A stretch of 64,000 nt of DNA from Aminobacter ciceronei (GCF_014138625.1 NZ_JACJHY010000020.1:62001-126000); one strand, 5' to 3'. Shown: positions 51,325 to 60,972, counted from the stretch's first letter. A program made the numbers and translations. The notes: generated by a model from the letters alone, not told the origin.

Positions 51325-52401
51325 GTGGAACCGCATCGCTTGAGCGTAGCCGAAGCGCAGGCGGAGGCTGGCGGAAGCAATGCCGCTGCGCATTTTGCAT
51401 TCGTCGCCCGCTTCCTCGTCATCGCCATTATGACCTATCTAGGTCTCCTGGCTGTGACTTTCTTCATCGGTCGGGTCATCCCCATCGATCCTGTGCTGGC
51501 GGTGCTCGGCGATCGCGCGCCGGCCAGTGTCGTCGAGCGCACCCGGCGCGAAATGGGGTTGGATCTGCCACTGATCCAGCAGTTCTACATCTACATCAAG
51601 GGCGTGCTTTCCGGCGATTTCGGCCGATCCGTGCTGACCACCAATACGGTCATGGACGATATTCGCCGTGTCTTCCCGGCCACGATCGAACTGGCAACGT
51701 TCGGAACGCTGATCGGCTCCGTGGTCGGCATTCCGCTCGGCGTTCTGGCGGCGGTCAAGCGCGGCAGCCTGTTCGACCAGATCGTGCGTGTCATCGGCCT
51801 GATCGGCTACTCGATGCCAATCTTCTGGCTGGGCCTACTGTCGCTGGTGCTGTTCTACGCCAAGCTGCAATGGGCGGCATTCCCCGGTCGCCTCGACGTC
51901 GCCTACGAATACTCGTTCACGCCCATCACCGGTTTCTTGCTGCTGGATTCGGCCATTCAAGGGCAGTGGGACGTCTTCAAAGACGTCTTGCGTCATATCC
52001 TCTTGCCGGCCTCGTTGCTCGGCTATTTCTCGCTGGCCTATATCAGCAGCTTGACACGCTCCTTCATACTGAACGAGCTCTCCCAGGAATATGTTGTGGC
52101 CGCCCGCGCCAAGGGCCTTTCGGAAACGCGTATCATCTGGGGCCATGCGCTGCGCAACGCGGCCGTGCCGCTGGTGACTGTGATCGCGCTGTCTTATGCC
52201 GGACTGCTCGAGGGCTCCGTGCTGACGGAGATGGTGTTCTCCTGGCCCGGCATCGGCCTCTATGTCACCAACTCGCTGCAGAACGCGGACATGAACGCAG
52301 TGCTGGGCGGCACCGTCGTCATCGGCTCAGTGTTCATCGCCATCAATCTATTTGCGGACCTGCTCTACCGGCTGCTCGATCCGAGGACAAAGGCGCAATG
52401 A
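51325..52401 (+). CDS. Dpp/Opp-type ABC permease, DppB-like
   Basis: A 358-residue permease starting with GTG at 51325, three bases after the binding-protein gene, with AAAGGAATAG upstream. The first membrane segment (LVIAIMTYLGLLAVTFFIGR) is followed by DppB-typical GLDLPLIQQFYIYIKGVLSG and DFGRSV. The ATPase-contact loop is SQEYVVAARAKGLSETRIIW. Confidence 0.92.
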   Translation: MEPHRLSVAEAQAEAGGSNAAAHFAFVARFLVIAIMTYLGLLAVTFFIGRVIPIDPVLAVLGDRAPASVVERTRREMGLDLPLIQQFYIYIKGVLSGDFGRSVLTTNTVMDDIRRVFPATIELATFGTLIGSVVGIPLGVLAAVKRGSLFDQIVRVIGLIGYSMPIFWLGLLSLVLFYAKLQWAAFPGRLDVAYEYSFTPITGFLLLDSAIQGQWDVFKDVLRHILLPASLLGYFSLAYISSLTRSFILNELSQEYVVAARAKGLSETRIIWGHALRNAAVPLVTVIALSYAGLLEGSVLTEMVFSWPGIGLYVTNSLQNADMNAVLGGTVVIGSVFIAINLFADLLYRLLDPRTKAQ

Positions 52402-52419
52402 GCTGGATGGTCGCCTGTG

Positions 52420-52460
52420 TCAGCTCAATCCCCGACCATCGCCCGCAAGGGGGAGAAGGT
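52420..52460. repeat. Rhizobial-type intergenic repeat fragment inside the transporter operon
   Basis: TCAGCTCAATCCCCGACCAT and GCCCGCAAGGGGGAGAAGG resemble the short dispersed repeats common between genes in rhizobia (the CCGCAAGGGGGAGAAGG class). It fills the 91-base gap between the two permease genes. The match is by memory of the type, not by alignment. Confidence 0.4.
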
Positions 52461-52492
52461 CTCGTTCACACCATTTTCTGGAGCGACCAATC

Positions 52493-53419
52493 ATGAGCGC
52501 GGTAGAACAACCGACGATGTCCCGTCGCGGATGGTTGCTTTCTGAGCGGCCAGCATCGCGCTGGCAAGCTAGTCTGGGTCGCGCCTATGCGACGTGGCGA
52601 CGCTTTCTGGCCAACCGGTTGGGGGTGTTCGGGCTTTTTATCATTATAGTCTTGCTGTCTATTGCCGCCTTCGCCGATCAGCTCGCGACCTACTCGCCGG
52701 TGGCAGGTGACTTGAAGAACGCCCGGCTGTTGCCACCGTCCGCTCAGCATTGGCTCGGCACGGACGATCTCGGCCGCGATATCTATTCGCGTATCATCTA
52801 CGGTTCGCGCCTGACGCTGGTAGTGGTGATGCTGGTTGCCGTCATCGCGGCACCTGTCGGTCTCTTGGTCGGCACGGTAGCCGGTTATGCCGGTGGCTGG
52901 ACCGATTCGGTGCTGATGCGTGTCACCGATATCTTCCTGGCCTTTCCGAAGCTGATCCTGGCACTGTCCTTCGTCGCGGCACTCGGTCCCGGCATTGAGA
53001 ACGCGGTTCTGGCCATCGCCATCACTGCTTGGCCTCCCTATGCGCGCATCGCGCGCGCCGAAACACTGACGGTGCGCAGCTCCGACTACATCAAGGTGGT
53101 GCAACAGATGGGCGCCTCGCCCTTCCGCATCGTGCTGCGCCACATCATGCCTATGTGCAACTCATCGTTGATCGTGCGCGTCACGCTCGACATGGCCGGC
53201 ATCATCCTGACCGCAGCCGGCCTGGGCTTCGTCGGGCTTGGCGCGCAGCCGCCGCTGCCGGAATGGGGTGCCATGATCGCTTCGGGACGCCGCTTCATCC
53301 TCGACCAGTGGTGGGTGGCCGCTATGCCCGGCATGGCGATCCTCATTGTCAGCCTCGGCTTCAATCTTCTGGGCGAGGGCCTGCGCGATGCGCTCGATCC
53401 GCGGAGCAGCGACCAATGA
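52493..53419 (+). CDS. Dpp/Opp-type ABC permease, DppC-like
   Basis: A 308-residue permease. The N-terminal membrane segment LGVFGLFIIIVLLSIAAFAD is followed by the DppC landmark WLGTDDLGRDIYSRIIYGSR and the ATPase-contact loop SDYIKVVQQMGASPFRIVL. The chosen ATG is at 52493. It overlaps the next gene by four bases. Confidence 0.92.
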   Translation: MSAVEQPTMSRRGWLLSERPASRWQASLGRAYATWRRFLANRLGVFGLFIIIVLLSIAAFADQLATYSPVAGDLKNARLLPPSAQHWLGTDDLGRDIYSRIIYGSRLTLVVVMLVAVIAAPVGLLVGTVAGYAGGWTDSVLMRVTDIFLAFPKLILALSFVAALGPGIENAVLAIAITAWPPYARIARAETLTVRSSDYIKVVQQMGASPFRIVLRHIMPMCNSSLIVRVTLDMAGIILTAAGLGFVGLGAQPPLPEWGAMIASGRRFILDQWWVAAMPGMAILIVSLGFNLLGEGLRDALDPRSSDQ

Positions 53420-54291
53420 ACATGAGGGCCACGAACATGGGGACAGCTGGGGCAGCGGGCGGAAATCTGCTCGAAGTGAACGACCTGCGCGTCACTTATC
53501 CGACACGCACAAACGTTGTGCATGCGTTGCGCGGAGTCTCCTTCTTGCTCGGTCGCGAGCGGCTGGGCATCGTTGGCGAATCTGGCTCGGGCAAGTCGCA
53601 GACCGGCCGCGCTATCATGGGCCTGACCGCTCCGCGCGCAGAAGTGACGGCGCGGCGGCTTGAGTTCGATGGCATCGATCTCTTCGCCGCCTCGCCGCGC
53701 CAGCGCCGCAAACTGCGTGGCAAGCGCATCGCCATGATCCTGCAAGATCCGAAATATTCGCTCGACCCGGTCATGACCATCGGCCGGCAGATTCTGGAGA
53801 CACTGCGCACGCACGAAAAGGTCTCCAAGGCCGAGGCGCGCGAGCGCGTGCTCGACATGCTGGCGGCGGTGCAGATCCGCGATCCCAAGCGCGTCTACGG
53901 CCTCCATCCGCACGAAGTATCGGGTGGCATGGGCCAGCGCGCCATGATCGCCATGATGCTGGTCGCCGGCCCGGAACTTTTGATTGCGGACGAGCCGACC
54001 TCGGCGCTCGACGTCACCGTGCAACTCGAAGTACTCGGCATCCTCGACCAGCTGGTGGCCGAACGCGGCATGGGGCTGATCTTCATCTCGCACGACCTGC
54101 GCTTGGTCTCGACATTCTGCGACCGGGTGATCGTCATGTATGCCGGCAAGGTCGTCGAGGAACTCAAGGCCTCCGAACTGTCGCAGGCCAAGCATCCCTA
54201 CACGCAAGGCCTGCTCAACTGCATGCCCAAGATCGGCTCCGACCGGCACCCGCTGCCGGTGCTGGCGCGCAAGGCGGAGTGGGCGGCATGA
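53416..54291 (+). CDS. Dpp/Opp-type ABC ATPase, DppD-like
   Basis: A 291-residue ATPase: Walker [12 protein letters not shown]-loop [16 protein letters not shown], signature [15 protein letters not shown], Walker [16 protein letters not shown], and H-loop FISHDLRLV. The C-terminal tail ([20 protein letters not shown]) is typical of oligopeptide ATPases, although the Cys cluster of iron-sulfur-bearing members is not present. Confidence 0.93.
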   Translation: MNMRATNMGTAGAAGGNLLEVNDLRVTYPTRTNVVHALRGVSFLLGRERLGIVGESGSGKSQTGRAIMGLTAPRAEVTARRLEFDGIDLFAASPRQRRKLRGKRIAMILQDPKYSLDPVMTIGRQILETLRTHEKVSKAEARERVLDMLAAVQIRDPKRVYGLHPHEVSGGMGQRAMIAMMLVAGPELLIADEPTSALDVTVQLEVLGILDQLVAERGMGLIFISHDLRLVSTFCDRVIVMYAGKVVEELKASELSQAKHPYTQGLLNCMPKIGSDRHPLPVLARKAEWAA

Positions 54292-55151
54292 CGGCAGCGC
54301 TTTACGTCGAGGGGCTGGAGGTCGTCTTCAACCTTTTCCGTGCGCTGAAGGGCGTCAGCGTCACGGTCGAACCCGGTGAATCCTTCGGCCTGGTCGGCGA
54401 ATCCGGATCCGGCAAATCGACGCTGCTGCGCGCCATCGCAGGGCTTGCGTCGGTGGCTTCGGGTAGCATTGTGGTGAACGGCAAGACGCTTGGCCGCCGC
54501 CGCGACCGCGACTTCTATCGCCAAGTTCAGATGGTGTTCCAGGATCCTTATGGCTCGTTGCATCCGCGCCAGACTGTCGATCGGCTGCTGCAGGAACCGC
54601 TTGCCATCCACAGCATCGGCGACAGCGAGAACCGTATCCGGCGCGCGCTGGACGAGGTGGGGCTCGGGAATGGCTTCCGCTTCCGTTACTCGCACCAGCT
54701 CTCCGGCGGCCAGCGTCAGCGCGTGGCGATTGCACGCGCGCTGATCCTCGAACCCTCGATCCTTCTGCTCGACGAGCCGACCTCGGCGCTCGACGCTTCG
54801 GTGCAAGCGGAGGTGCTGAACCTGCTCGAACAGGTCCGCCGCGATCGAAAGCTCACCTTCCTGATGGTCTCCCACGACCTCGCCGTCATCAACCATATGT
54901 GCGAGCGGCTGATGGTCATGCAGAACGGCGATGCGGTTGAGCAACTGGCAGCTAGCGATCTCGCCTCCGGTCGCGTCGGGCAGGACTACACCCGCCGACT
55001 TCTCAAGGCGAGCGAGGGATTTGCGCGCGGACGGCAAAGCCCTTCTGAACGGAATTTTCCGGAATTGAAAATAAAATCAATAACTAAACAACAAGGGGAA
55101 CATGATGAAACAAGGCCTGGTCCTGGGAGGATTGAGCGCCCTTCTGCTTGA
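54288..55151 (+). CDS. Dpp/Opp-type ABC ATPase, DppF-like
   Basis: A 287-residue ATPase: Walker [12 protein letters not shown]-loop VFQDPYGSLHPRQTVDRLL, signature LSGGQRQRVAIARAL, Walker [16 protein letters not shown], and H-loop MVSHDLAVI. ATGA overlap with the DppD-like gene. Its last 50 bases run into the porin gene. Confidence 0.92.
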   Translation: MTAALYVEGLEVVFNLFRALKGVSVTVEPGESFGLVGESGSGKSTLLRAIAGLASVASGSIVVNGKTLGRRRDRDFYRQVQMVFQDPYGSLHPRQTVDRLLQEPLAIHSIGDSENRIRRALDEVGLGNGFRFRYSHQLSGGQRQRVAIARALILEPSILLLDEPTSALDASVQAEVLNLLEQVRRDRKLTFLMVSHDLAVINHMCERLMVMQNGDAVEQLAASDLASGRVGQDYTRRLLKASEGFARGRQSPSERNFPELKIKSITKQQGEHDETRPGPGRIERPSA

Positions 55152-56136
55152 AGTGCCGTACGTTTATGCAGCGGGTACAGCGGCAAATAGCGATGAGGAA
55201 CCAGCTCAATATGTTCGCGCTTGTGACGCGATGGGCGCTGGTTTTTACCAGCTTCCGCAAAGCGAAGTCTGCCTCAAGATCGGCGGGTCTGTCGGCTATG
55301 ACGTCACTGGGGGTGCCGACGTCTATTCGGGCGAGCGGCTAAGGTCATTGAGCCAGACTGTGACTGCAACGTTGTATGCGGAGACCCGGTCCCAAACCGA
55401 ATTGGGAATGCTGAGCTCTTATATCGAGTTCGAAGATAGCGTCGTTGACGGTATTGATGAAGGCATGACCCTTGGAGACCTAACTATTGACCTGAATGGG
55501 TTGAAAGTCGGCGCTTCAGGTTCGCAATTCGACAGTTGGCTGGATTCTGCGGGCAATGTTCTTAGTGACGATGTCATTGCCTATGCGGGCGGCATGACCA
55601 ATCAGATCAACTACACTGCAAATGTCGGCGACGGATTGTCCGCGATGTTTGGTGTTGAAGAGGGGTCTAATGATGATGAGCACGACTATAGGATTGGCAG
55701 CTATGTGCCGCACCTCGTCGGTGGACTAAAACTCGACAGACCCTGGGGAGCAATCGCGACAGTCATTGGCTATGACTCGGTGATCGAAGAAGCCGCGGCA
55801 AAGGTACGGCTGGACTTGAAGCTGAGCGATACCTTGTCAGTCTTCATCATGGGTGGCTATCAATCGGATCCTGAAAAGCCAAACTACTTTGGGGCGTGGA
55901 ACGGTACATACGCCGCATGGGGCGGCGCTTCTGTAAGCCTTTCGCCGACGGTTACCTTCAATAGCCAAGCCGCCTACGAAAGTTCAGGAAAATACGCTTT
56001 GGCGCTCAACCTGGACTACGAAGTTGTTCCGGGGTTCATGATCACTCCCGAACTGAATTACACATCATTCGGCAGCGACCCGTCGAAACCCGATGCCGCA
56101 TTTGCCGGCACGGTCAGCATTGGGTGCGATTTCTGA
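55102..56136 (+). CDS. Alphaproteobacterial porin (Porin_2 type)
   Basis: A 344-residue outer-membrane beta-barrel with a signal peptide (LVLGGLSALLLEVPYVYAAG). The alphaproteobacterial porin start is YVRACDAMGAGFYQLPQSEV and CLKIGGSVGYDV. Alternating strands end in a terminal aromatic (GTVSIGCDF). AAGGGGAA precedes the ATG. It overlaps the DppF-like gene, so a dedicated porin seems to be made with the transporter, presumably to let its substrate cross the outer membrane. It is less GC-rich than the ABC genes before it, which may mean a separate origin. Confidence 0.88.
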   Translation: MMKQGLVLGGLSALLLEVPYVYAAGTAANSDEEPAQYVRACDAMGAGFYQLPQSEVCLKIGGSVGYDVTGGADVYSGERLRSLSQTVTATLYAETRSQTELGMLSSYIEFEDSVVDGIDEGMTLGDLTIDLNGLKVGASGSQFDSWLDSAGNVLSDDVIAYAGGMTNQINYTANVGDGLSAMFGVEEGSNDDEHDYRIGSYVPHLVGGLKLDRPWGAIATVIGYDSVIEEAAAKVRLDLKLSDTLSVFIMGGYQSDPEKPNYFGAWNGTYAAWGGASVSLSPTVTFNSQAAYESSGKYALALNLDYEVVPGFMITPELNYTSFGSDPSKPDAAFAGTVSIGCDF

Positions 56137-56291
56137 AACGAGAGCGGTCATGGCGCGCACTGCTGTAGGTACGCCTGTCATCCGGTGACAACCTGCATGC
56201 ACCGTCCCAATTCTGGTCGCGGTGCAACAAATCCCTCATCCAAATTCCAAATTCAACCGGCGGAACGACCGCCACAAAAGGGAGATTGATT

Positions 56292-57464
56292 ATGACCTCC
56301 ACACGACGCTCATTGCTCAAGATGGGATTGGCTGGGCTCTTCGTCCCCCAGGGGCCATTTGCTTTGGCTAGCGAAAAGCAAAGCCGGTCGTTCGAAACCT
56401 GGCGCCGCGATTTCGAGGCGGGAGTTCCGGCGCGCATGACGGCTGCCAAGGTAGCGGGCACGTCCGTTGCAATCAGTTCCAACGACAAGGCGGTACGCTA
56501 TGCCGCGTCTTTCGGCTATGCCGACCTGAAACAACAGCGAAAGCTCACCGTCGACACGCCTATCCATCTGGCGTCTATCAGCAAGCTATTCACTGCTTCG
56601 GCCCTGATCCAGCTGTTTGAGCGCCAGGGGCACAACCTGCACGATGACATCAACGGTTTCATCGATTTTCCCATTAGAAACCCTCACCATCCGGAAGTTC
56701 CGATCACCGCGCATCACCTCTTGACGCACACGTCCAGCATCTCGGATGAGGGCTATGGCGACGTTTCTTCAGAGGGTGATCCGAAGCAAAGCTTGTCGAG
56801 CTTTCTCTTGGATTACCTTGTGAAAGGCGGTAGCACCTATTCGCCCAAGACGTCCTTTCTCAAATCGAAGCCCGGCACGAAGTGGGACTATAGCAATGTT
56901 GCCGTTGCGTTGGCCGGCTACGTGGTCGAGAAGGTCAGCAAGCAGAGCTTTTCGTCCTATGTTGAGGCCAACCTTTTCGAACCGCTCGGCATCCAAAATG
57001 CCCATTGGTACCTGAAGGAGTTCGCGCCAGACGTGCTTGCCAAGCCTTATAGGTTTGAGAATGGCGCGTTCACCGAACTGCCGCAGGAAGGATATCCGGA
57101 CGTTCCCGCCGGCATGCTGCGCTGTTCAGTTGCCGATCTTGCAAAATCGCTGCATGCCATGCTGGGACGAGAAACCGGCAAGAAGGAAATCTTGTCCGCA
57201 CGGTTGGTCGCTGAGACATTGCGCGGCCAGGTCGATCCGAAGATCGCATCTTACCAGGGACTTGGCTGGGTTTCGGAGGAAATCAACGGGCGTGAGTTCG
57301 TAGGGCATTCCGGCAGCGATTTTGGCGCTTCCAATATGGTGGTTCTGTCGCAAGACCAAAGCCACGCAGTGGCCGTGCTGATGAATATTGATGGGACGGC
57401 GGAAACGAACAAATTCAGGGCTTCGATAATTGAAGATCTCATCGCGGGGGCGAAGCTTGCGTGA
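56292..57464 (+). CDS. Serine beta-lactamase-fold hydrolase
   Basis: A 390-residue protein of the beta-lactamase/D-Ala-D-Ala carboxypeptidase class. A short Tat-like leader (TSTRRSLLKMGLAGLFV) is followed by the catalytic SxxK in HLASISKLFTAS (S95, K98), the YxN motif in WDYSNVAVAL (Y200, N202) and the third motif region GREFVGHSGSDFGAS. Members include esterases, D-aminopeptidases and beta-lactamases. Its place after a peptide-type transporter and porin suggests it cleaves a D-amino or amide compound in the periplasm. The ATG at 56292 is used; TTG at 56286 is less likely. Confidence 0.85.
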   Translation: MTSTRRSLLKMGLAGLFVPQGPFALASEKQSRSFETWRRDFEAGVPARMTAAKVAGTSVAISSNDKAVRYAASFGYADLKQQRKLTVDTPIHLASISKLFTASALIQLFERQGHNLHDDINGFIDFPIRNPHHPEVPITAHHLLTHTSSISDEGYGDVSSEGDPKQSLSSFLLDYLVKGGSTYSPKTSFLKSKPGTKWDYSNVAVALAGYVVEKVSKQSFSSYVEANLFEPLGIQNAHWYLKEFAPDVLAKPYRFENGAFTELPQEGYPDVPAGMLRCSVADLAKSLHAMLGRETGKKEILSARLVAETLRGQVDPKIASYQGLGWVSEEINGREFVGHSGSDFGASNMVVLSQDQSHAVAVLMNIDGTAETNKFRASIIEDLIAGAKLA

Positions 57465-57613
57465 TGAGCCCTCGCGGGTTCGGAATTCGTTGAACCATAC
57501 TCACATTTGTCCTCGAAGGAGGTGCCTCGTGTTAGACGGGACGTGGGGTGTGGCGTCGTAGGTCGCGTCATGACCGAACGTCCTCCCGCCCTTGCCAGTC
57601 ACCTATACGAACG

Positions 57614-58405
57614 TCAGGTCGCACGGATATCGACCTGCTGGCGGATGAGACTATGCGGCACGGAATAGAAGAAGGACTTGAACTCGACATGGTAGTCGGT
57701 GGCGACACGGGCCAGGCGCCATTCGGCAAACTCGAAGAGATGGCGGCGGCTGACGCCAAGGCGGCGAATGACATGATCGTTGATGCGCTCCAGCGCTTGC
57801 GCTATCGCAGCGTTGGCCTCGGCCAGCGAGAAGAAGGTCTGCCGCTGCCGCCGGCCGAGAATGCAGGTCTGGGCGAATCGCACGCCGCTCTCGACCTTGG
57901 CCTTGTCCTTCGGGCGTCGTGGTCGGACTGGCAGGATACCGACGGCATAGTGCGAAGCCATCATGCCGTAGCTGCCGTTGATCTCTGGGTCGTAGAAGGA
58001 TGCATGGTTGACGCCGGACTTCAGGTTGTCGGGCACGATCAGGCGCGGAACGCCACCGAAGAAGCCGAACATGCGCACATGCGCGCCGATCCAGTCCGAG
58101 AGTGTCTGCGTCCAGGTCGCTTCCGCATAGGTGTAGCCCGATGCTTCGAGAACGGCGACCAAGATCTCCGCCTCACGGATCTCGCCGGTCAGGAGATCGG
58201 CGATGGCGATCTTCTTGCCGGAATAATCCACGAGGACCTTGTCGCCGGCGACATGCTCCTGTCGCATCGTCGGTGAAAACCGCTTATCCGAAGCTGCGGA
58301 AACAGGTCGCAGAAGCGGCTGTAGCCATAGCCTCCGGGATGGACGGCACGATACTCCTCCCACAGGATCATCAGCGTGACGCCCGGCTTCTTCAGCTTAT
58401 GCGCT
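57614..58405 (-). pseudogene. istA: IS21-family istA transposase remnant
   Basis: The central catalytic part of an IstA-type transposase survives: VDYSGKKIAIADLLTGEI, FGGVPRLIVPDNLKSGVNHA, SHYAVGILPVRPRRPKDKAK. An N-terminal piece, AHKLKKPGVTLMILWEEYRA to SRFCDLF, lies in another frame, joined near 58290 by indels. The N-terminal helix-turn-helix and C-terminal third are missing, and no istB follows. It is an old, dead copy between two cargo modules. Confidence 0.85.
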
Positions 58406-58456
58406 CAGAGCGTGGCATATCGCCCTCATGGCAGCAAAGGCGGTACGCGAGAATTG

Positions 58457-59485
58457 TTAAGGGACCTTTTCGTCCGAAGTAGCCTTCGTTGAAGCTCGCT
58501 CCACCAGTTGTACGGGATGAACGACCCTCAGTTCATCGACCCCACTCTGATCCGAAACAAGATCCACTGCGCTCTCCACCATCGCATCCAATGGTTGGCG
58601 GATGGTTGTTAGGGAGTAAGTTGGCCACGCGGCCATAGGAATATCATCAAAGCCAATTACTGCGATGTCGTCAGGCACGTTCAGGCCCAGTTCCTTTCGG
58701 ATCGCTTCGATTCCACCTAGGGCCATAACATCGTTTGCGAAAAAGATGGCGTCAGGCTTATGTGCCGCGAGCTTTAGGGCCGCATTGTATCCATCTTGAA
58801 AACTACAGTGGGGATTGTCCGCCTTTGCTGCGAAGGGCTTGCCGAGTTCCGCCAGACGGCTGATGAAGCCGAGTTCGCGTTCTGCATTGGTCGAGGTGTC
58901 ACGTCTGCCTGCGGCAAATGCGAGCCGCCGCCGCCCTCTTTCAACAAAATGATCAACGGCGAGCTTTGCACCTGTGAAGTTGTCACAGCAGACGCTGGGA
59001 ATCGAAGCATCGGGCAGTGTGCGATTGAACAGGATGACTTTCCGCCCGCTTCTAGTCCAATCATTGGCAATGCCGGAGGAGATACTTGCGGATACGATCA
59101 CGACGGCATCAACGTTGTACTGAACCAGAAACGGAAGTTGGCTATCGACGTCCTGGCCCGGGGCGAGGCTAAAGAGAAGCGATTGATACCCGGCAAGCTG
59201 CAGTTCGCGGCTTAGCTTCTCAAGAACTTGCGCATAAAACGGGTTTTCCAAAGTACCAACGATGATCGCCACGATCTTGCTGCTGCGGGTCGAGAGGCTT
59301 CGGGCAATAACGTTAGGGCGATAGCCGAGCGCCGCGGAAGCTTCCATTATCCGCTTACGCATTGTGGGGGATATGCTTGCCTCTGGATTGAATGCGCGGG
59401 AAATCATCGAGGTCGACACGCCCATGAGTTGGGCGACGTCACGCGCCGTCAGGACTTGCTTTGGATCTTTCGAGCCGTTGGTCAT
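58457..59485 (-). CDS. LacI-family transcriptional repressor
   Basis: A 342-residue repressor. The N-terminal LacI helix-turn-helix is LTARDVAQLMGVSTSMISRA, with the hinge helix YRPNVIARSLSTRSS. The sugar-binding-type domain includes VVIVSASISSGIANDW and DAIFFANDVMALGGIEAIRK, then DIAVIGFDDIPMAAWPTYS. The ATG at 59485 gives the normal length. It diverges from the enolase-superfamily gene. A LacI-type operator in the spacer makes it the likely regulator of that unit, with a sugar acid or similar compound as inducer. Confidence 0.92.
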   Translation of the reverse strand: MTNGSKDPKQVLTARDVAQLMGVSTSMISRAFNPEASISPTMRKRIMEASAALGYRPNVIARSLSTRSSKIVAIIVGTLENPFYAQVLEKLSRELQLAGYQSLLFSLAPGQDVDSQLPFLVQYNVDAVVIVSASISSGIANDWTRSGRKVILFNRTLPDASIPSVCCDNFTGAKLAVDHFVERGRRRLAFAAGRRDTSTNAERELGFISRLAELGKPFAAKADNPHCSFQDGYNAALKLAAHKPDAIFFANDVMALGGIEAIRKELGLNVPDDIAVIGFDDIPMAAWPTYSLTTIRQPLDAMVESAVDLVSDQSGVDELRVVHPVQLVERASTKATSDEKVP

Positions 59486-59814
59486 GACTTTCTCGACAGC
59501 CCTGTAAGTTACACTTTCCGTTGCGTTGACGCCGCTTGCATTGGAATCGCAGTGCATCGCTGATTGTTATCTACACCTATCACAGCAATCCAGCAAAAGC
59601 GCGCGCCGCAAGACCGTCCCAACACAAGGGATTTATATAGGCGTTCATTTCCACTCGCCCCAGAACATTTTGGGAGCCGTTTTCATCGCGTCGCTCAGAT
59701 GGCAAGCGGGTGCATAGCAAAATTATAAAACAAAATCAATTATATATAAGATTTTTGAGATTGTTATTGCAAGCGGTTGCAATTCGGGTTAATTAGGGTG
59801 CAACGGAGGAACTC
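59486..59814. promoter_or_regulatory. Divergent spacer of the LacI and enolase-superfamily units
   Basis: This 329-base spacer contains no gene. Its right part is strikingly AT-rich (AATTATATATAAGATTTTTG, 59737-59756), a likely promoter for the rightward unit, directly followed by the LacI-type operator. Confidence 0.55.
59767..59782. promoter_or_regulatory. LacI-type operator TTGCAAGCGGTTGCAA
   Basis: Two TTGCAA arms around a 4-base GC-rich centre, typical of LacI/GalR-family operators with a central CG. It lies 33 bases before the enolase-superfamily start and just after the AT-rich promoter-like stretch, a position suited to repression. Confidence 0.75.
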
Positions 59815-60972
59815 ATGAAGATTACAGCTATCCATGCATATGCCGTCGCCGCGCCAATGCGTGTCCCTTACATCACGGCCCTGGTCGACAGGCGGATCGC
59901 CACTTCGGTGATCACTGTCATAGAGACTGACGAAGGGGTAGCGGGTTACGGACAAAGCACCACCAGTGCGGCGCTCTATTCTCCCTTTGAAGAATACCAG
60001 GAATCCATCGTCGATGTCGTCGAGCGAAAACTCGCCCCCGCGTTACTGGGCTGCGACCCGTTCGATCTGGAATCGTTGCACGAAAGAATGAACCGCGTCG
60101 CGCGGGGGCATCTTTATTCTCACTGCACCGTCGATCTTGCCTGCCATGACATCATCGGCAAGGCAGCAGGTCGACCCGTGGTGGGCGTTATCGGCGGCGC
60201 AGTCAGGGACCGTATCCCGCTGTGTGCGCCGCATCTCGGCATTCTTCCATCCGAAGAGCTTGCCCAGCAGGCGCTTGGGTATGTGCAGCAGGGCTATCGG
60301 TTCATCAACCTGCGGGTTGGGGCGGATCCGGTGCAAGACGTAGCCAACGTCTCGGCGGTCCGTGCCGCTGTTGGCGATGACATCGGGATCGCCGTTGACT
60401 TCAGCCAGTCTCTGCACCTTGTTGGATTTCGCAGTGACACGGCGATCGCCCAGATCCGGGCGCTGGAAAAGGCGGGGGCGACCGCATTCGAACAGCCGCT
60501 GGCTGATTGGGACGTTGAGGGGTTGGCCAGAGTGGCTGCCGCTATCGATTCCCCGATCATCGCGGATGAGGCGGTGCGCACTCCCCAGGACGCGCTGCGG
60601 ATCATTGATCGCCGTGCAGCCGACGCGGTCAAGATCAAGCTTATGAAGGTTGGCGGTATTTTCCCTGCGCGGAAAATAGCAACTATCCTTCAGGCTGCCG
60701 GCATTCCCATGACAGTCGGGAATGGCTTGGCGGGCTATATCGCAAATTCGGCGGAGGCGCATTTTGCTTTCTCGTTGCCGAACCTGAAGTTGCCTGGCGA
60801 GATGAACGGTTTCCTGCGCCTGGAAGACGACCTGATGTCTGGTGACCTAAAGTCCGAGAACGGGATGCTGCTTCTGCCGCAGAGCCCTGGTCTTGGGGTC
60901 AAGCTTGATCTCGCTCGTTTGCGGCATAGCGCGGGCCGGGCGGTTCAACAATCCGAAGACGCATTGATCTAG
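59815..60972 (+). CDS. Enolase-superfamily (mandelate racemase/muconate lactonizing-like) enzyme with atypical KxK motif
   Basis: A 385-residue protein with the capping domain (about 1-120) and the barrel. Metal-ligand positions are visible: D195 in IAVDFSQ, E226 in AFEQPL, D251 in IIADEAV. The sixth-strand lysine motif is AVKIKLMKVGG (K274, K276). The second-strand KxK catalytic motif is replaced by INLRVG (N165, R167). CGGAGGAA precedes the ATG. It is first in a LacI-controlled unit followed by a Liv-type transporter. The family supports dehydration, racemisation or cycloisomerisation of a carboxylate; the changed motif argues against a standard assignment. Confidence 0.83.
   Translation: MKITAIHAYAVAAPMRVPYITALVDRRIATSVITVIETDEGVAGYGQSTTSAALYSPFEEYQESIVDVVERKLAPALLGCDPFDLESLHERMNRVARGHLYSHCTVDLACHDIIGKAAGRPVVGVIGGAVRDRIPLCAPHLGILPSEELAQQALGYVQQGYRFINLRVGADPVQDVANVSAVRAAVGDDIGIAVDFSQSLHLVGFRSDTAIAQIRALEKAGATAFEQPLADWDVEGLARVAAAIDSPIIADEAVRTPQDALRIIDRRAADAVKIKLMKVGGIFPARKIATILQAAGIPMTVGNGLAGYIANSAEAHFAFSLPNLKLPGEMNGFLRLEDDLMSGDLKSENGMLLLPQSPGLGVKLDLARLRHSAGRAVQQSEDALI

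Noticed and set aside
53086-54249. Long open frame antisense to the two Dpp-type genes (387 codons)
   Set aside because: It mirrors well-conserved permease and ATPase genes and has no ribosome site or recognisable domain; high-GC codon bias makes such shadows common.
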